Origin: an uncultured Blautia sp.
GTDB lineage: Bacteria; Bacillota; Clostridia; Lachnospirales; Lachnospiraceae
DNA: 5,909 nucleotides
Direction: 5' to 3'
NCBI GenBank assembly: GCA_900553515.1
Contig: USDN01000102.1
Coordinates: 1-5,909, forward strand
Both the position numbers and the translations under genes were made by a program. Under the pieces are notes generated by a model. The model did not search any database and was not told the DNA's origin. It saw only the letters and a list, made by a program, of their open reading frames with translations. Positions 4,933-5,909 of this stretch are shown in pieces (the first letter of the stretch is position 1; each line of letters opens with the position of its first letter).

Positions 4933-5532
4933 TTACCGGTTTCCTCCAATAGAAAATATCAGTATTTTTTCTCTTTCATTATCTCCCGGAAACAGATCTT
5001 TGCAGTTGATGATTCCTCCTGCATCAAGCTCATCCATTTCTGTCAGATAACGCGCATACTCTTCTGAAGGATAATAAAAATACAAACGTATCTCTCTTGG
5101 ATTTTCATAGTAGGATTCCAGAATCCGTGTCATTGCCTTTTTCAGTATTTCAAGACAAAAAGGGTTAAAGAAAAAGCACCTGTCGATTTCTGCAGGAACC
5201 TGATAAGAAGCTGCATCTGCCAGTTCAAACGCCGCCTTCCTTCCGGAAACAGCTTTCTCCTTATTTCTAAGAGCCGTCTGATAGAGCCTCTCATTATATT
5301 CTATTCCCACTGACCTGCATCCGGTCTGACAGGACAAAAAGAAATCCACACGCCCTTTTCCACAGCCATAATCCAGAAGCGTATTCTTTCTCCCAATCTC
5401 TCCGCTGTTCCCCAAACGTTCCAGAACCGAATACGGCGTAGGTTCATAAGGATATTTATACTGGTCGGAACCGGTGTCATCTCTGCCGGATGTACGAATT
5501 CTCAAAAGTCTGTCCCAGTAATCTTCTTTCAT
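4933..5532 (-). CDS. Class I SAM-dependent methyltransferase
   Basis: A 199-residue protein with a Rossmann-fold methyltransferase core. Motif I is LLDYGCGKGR (residues 52-61), which binds S-adenosylmethionine. The acidic ribose-binding residue is E78 in GIEYN, an acidic ADA follows at 105-107, and the post-core motif is DRCFFFNPF (117-125). The NPF sequence resembles the NPPY-type catalytic loop of N-methyltransferases but is not the full motif, so the substrate cannot be assigned. The N-terminus (YWDRLLRIRTSGRD) is typical of a small Firmicutes family annotated only as methyltransferase. The start is ATG 5532, with AAGGAGG (5538-5544) 5 nt upstream; an in-frame start eight codons earlier lacks support. 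It follows the antiporter terminator by 40 bp, and I see no clear promoter there. Confidence 0.85.
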   Translation of the reverse strand: MKEDYWDRLLRIRTSGRDDTGSDQYKYPYEPTPYSVLERLGNSGEIGRKNTLLDYGCGKGRVDFFLSCQTGCRSVGIEYNERLYQTALRNKEKAVSGRKAAFELADAASYQVPAEIDRCFFFNPFCLEILKKAMTRILESYYENPREIRLYFYYPSEEYARYLTEMDELDAGGIINCKDLFPGDNEREKILIFSIGGNR

Positions 5533-5572
5533 AACAACCTCCTTGTACACAAGCAAACTTTTTCTCAGCGAA

Positions 5573-5615
5573 AAAAATGCAGGATCAGCTCATCATCTTC
5601 CAATCCTGCATTTTT
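5573..5615 (-). terminator. Bidirectional intrinsic terminator after the antiporter gene
   Basis: A 13-bp perfect inverted repeat: AAAAATGCAGGAT (5573-5585) and ATCCTGCATTTTT (5603-5615), with a 17-nt loop. The T-run on either strand makes it work in both directions. It lies about 20 nt after the antiporter stop. Confidence 0.9.
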
Positions 5616-5633
5616 ATTTCTTATAAATACAAA

Positions 5634-5909
5634 TTATTTATTTCTTTCATTTTCCAGATGCTCCTCAAGAGTAGGATTCAGATGACGAATCACAAACAGC
5701 GTAATAAGCATCAATACAATTCCCACCGGAAGAGCAATCCATGCTGTCTTGACAAATCCGGCAATCAGATATGTCACAAAAGAAACAGCCGCTGCCAGAA
5801 TTGCATAGGGAAGCTGGGTAGACACATGGTTTACATGATCGCACTGAGCGCCCGCCGACGCCATGATAGTAGTATCGGAAATCGGTGAACAGTGATCTCC
5901 ACATACAGC
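5634..5909 (-). CDS. NhaC-family Na+/H+ antiporter, 3' end only
   Basis: The last 91 codons of a membrane antiporter gene whose start lies past the right edge; the frame is open to coordinate 5909. The first visible residues contain GDHCSPISDTTI, followed by SAGAQCDHVNHVSTQLPYA, which is the signature of the NhaC-type Na+/H+ antiporter family (including malate/lactate-Na+ exchangers such as MleN). Two hydrophobic segments follow: LPYAILAAAVSFVTYLIAGFV and TAWIALPVGIVLMLITLFVI. A short charged tail ends in LENERNK. An in-frame ATG at 5864 is internal to the conserved motif and is not a start. The transported ion or acid cannot be determined from this fragment. Confidence 0.88.
   Translation of the reverse strand, partial: AVCGDHCSPISDTTIMASAGAQCDHVNHVSTQLPYAILAAAVSFVTYLIAGFVKTAWIALPVGIVLMLITLFVIRHLNPTLEEHLENERNK

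Noticed and set aside
5577..5888. 103-codon plus-strand frame at the right edge
   Set aside because: It begins in the terminator and runs antisense to the NhaC-type antiporter; no ribosome-binding site.
5665..5904. 79-codon minus-strand frame at the right edge
   Set aside because: It is a frame-shifted reading of the antiporter gene, whose GDHCSPISDTT signature is in another frame.

Overview
The window looks like chromosomal DNA of an anaerobic, gut-type Clostridia member, most likely Lachnospiraceae. The reasons are strong AAGGAGG ribosome-binding sites, AT-rich spacers with consensus sigma-A promoters, a glycyl-radical diol dehydratase, and the Clostridia-typical DUF2325/DUF3793 gene pair. 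This assignment is inference from gene content. Every gene I can support lies on the minus strand, so transcription runs from high to low coordinates.

Right edge (5634-5909): the 3' end of an NhaC-family Na+/H+ (or organic-acid/Na+) antiporter gene, closed by a strong bidirectional terminator hairpin (5573-5615). Next (4933-5532) is a 199-residue class I SAM-dependent methyltransferase of unknown substrate.

Middle (3961-4795): a two-gene operon of poorly understood families, DUF2325 (96 aa) then DUF3793 (183 aa), overlapping by 8 nt. It has a good promoter (TTGACA-N17-TATACT). Its leader carries two copies of a TTAG-N6-CTAA dyad, resembling DtxR/IdeR-type metalloregulator operators, with a GC-rich hairpin plus T-run between them. 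It ends in a terminator at 3875-3913. This is the least explained unit in the window.

Left half (1-3780): a B12-independent 1,2-propanediol dehydratase system. A perfect-consensus promoter (TTGACA-N17-TATAAT) drives an 839-residue glycyl radical diol dehydratase, followed 49 nt later by its 263-residue radical-SAM activating enzyme. After a 250-bp spacer with its own promoter comes the start of a class II aldolase gene that runs off the left edge. Together these fit the fucose/rhamnose route: the aldolase cleaves the sugar phosphate to DHAP and lactaldehyde, lactaldehyde is reduced to 1,2-propanediol, and the dehydratase forms propionaldehyde. Such genes usually sit in a glycyl-radical-enzyme microcompartment locus (Clostridium phytofermentans / Roseburia inulinivorans type). 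Shell genes would be expected beyond coordinate 1, but none is visible here.

Regulation is the richest new information. The aldolase promoter has a perfect 8+8 dyad centred exactly on its -10 box. The dehydratase promoter has a similarly spaced, more degenerate dyad over its -10. Both spacers carry A/C-rich ACAACA tracts upstream of the promoter.
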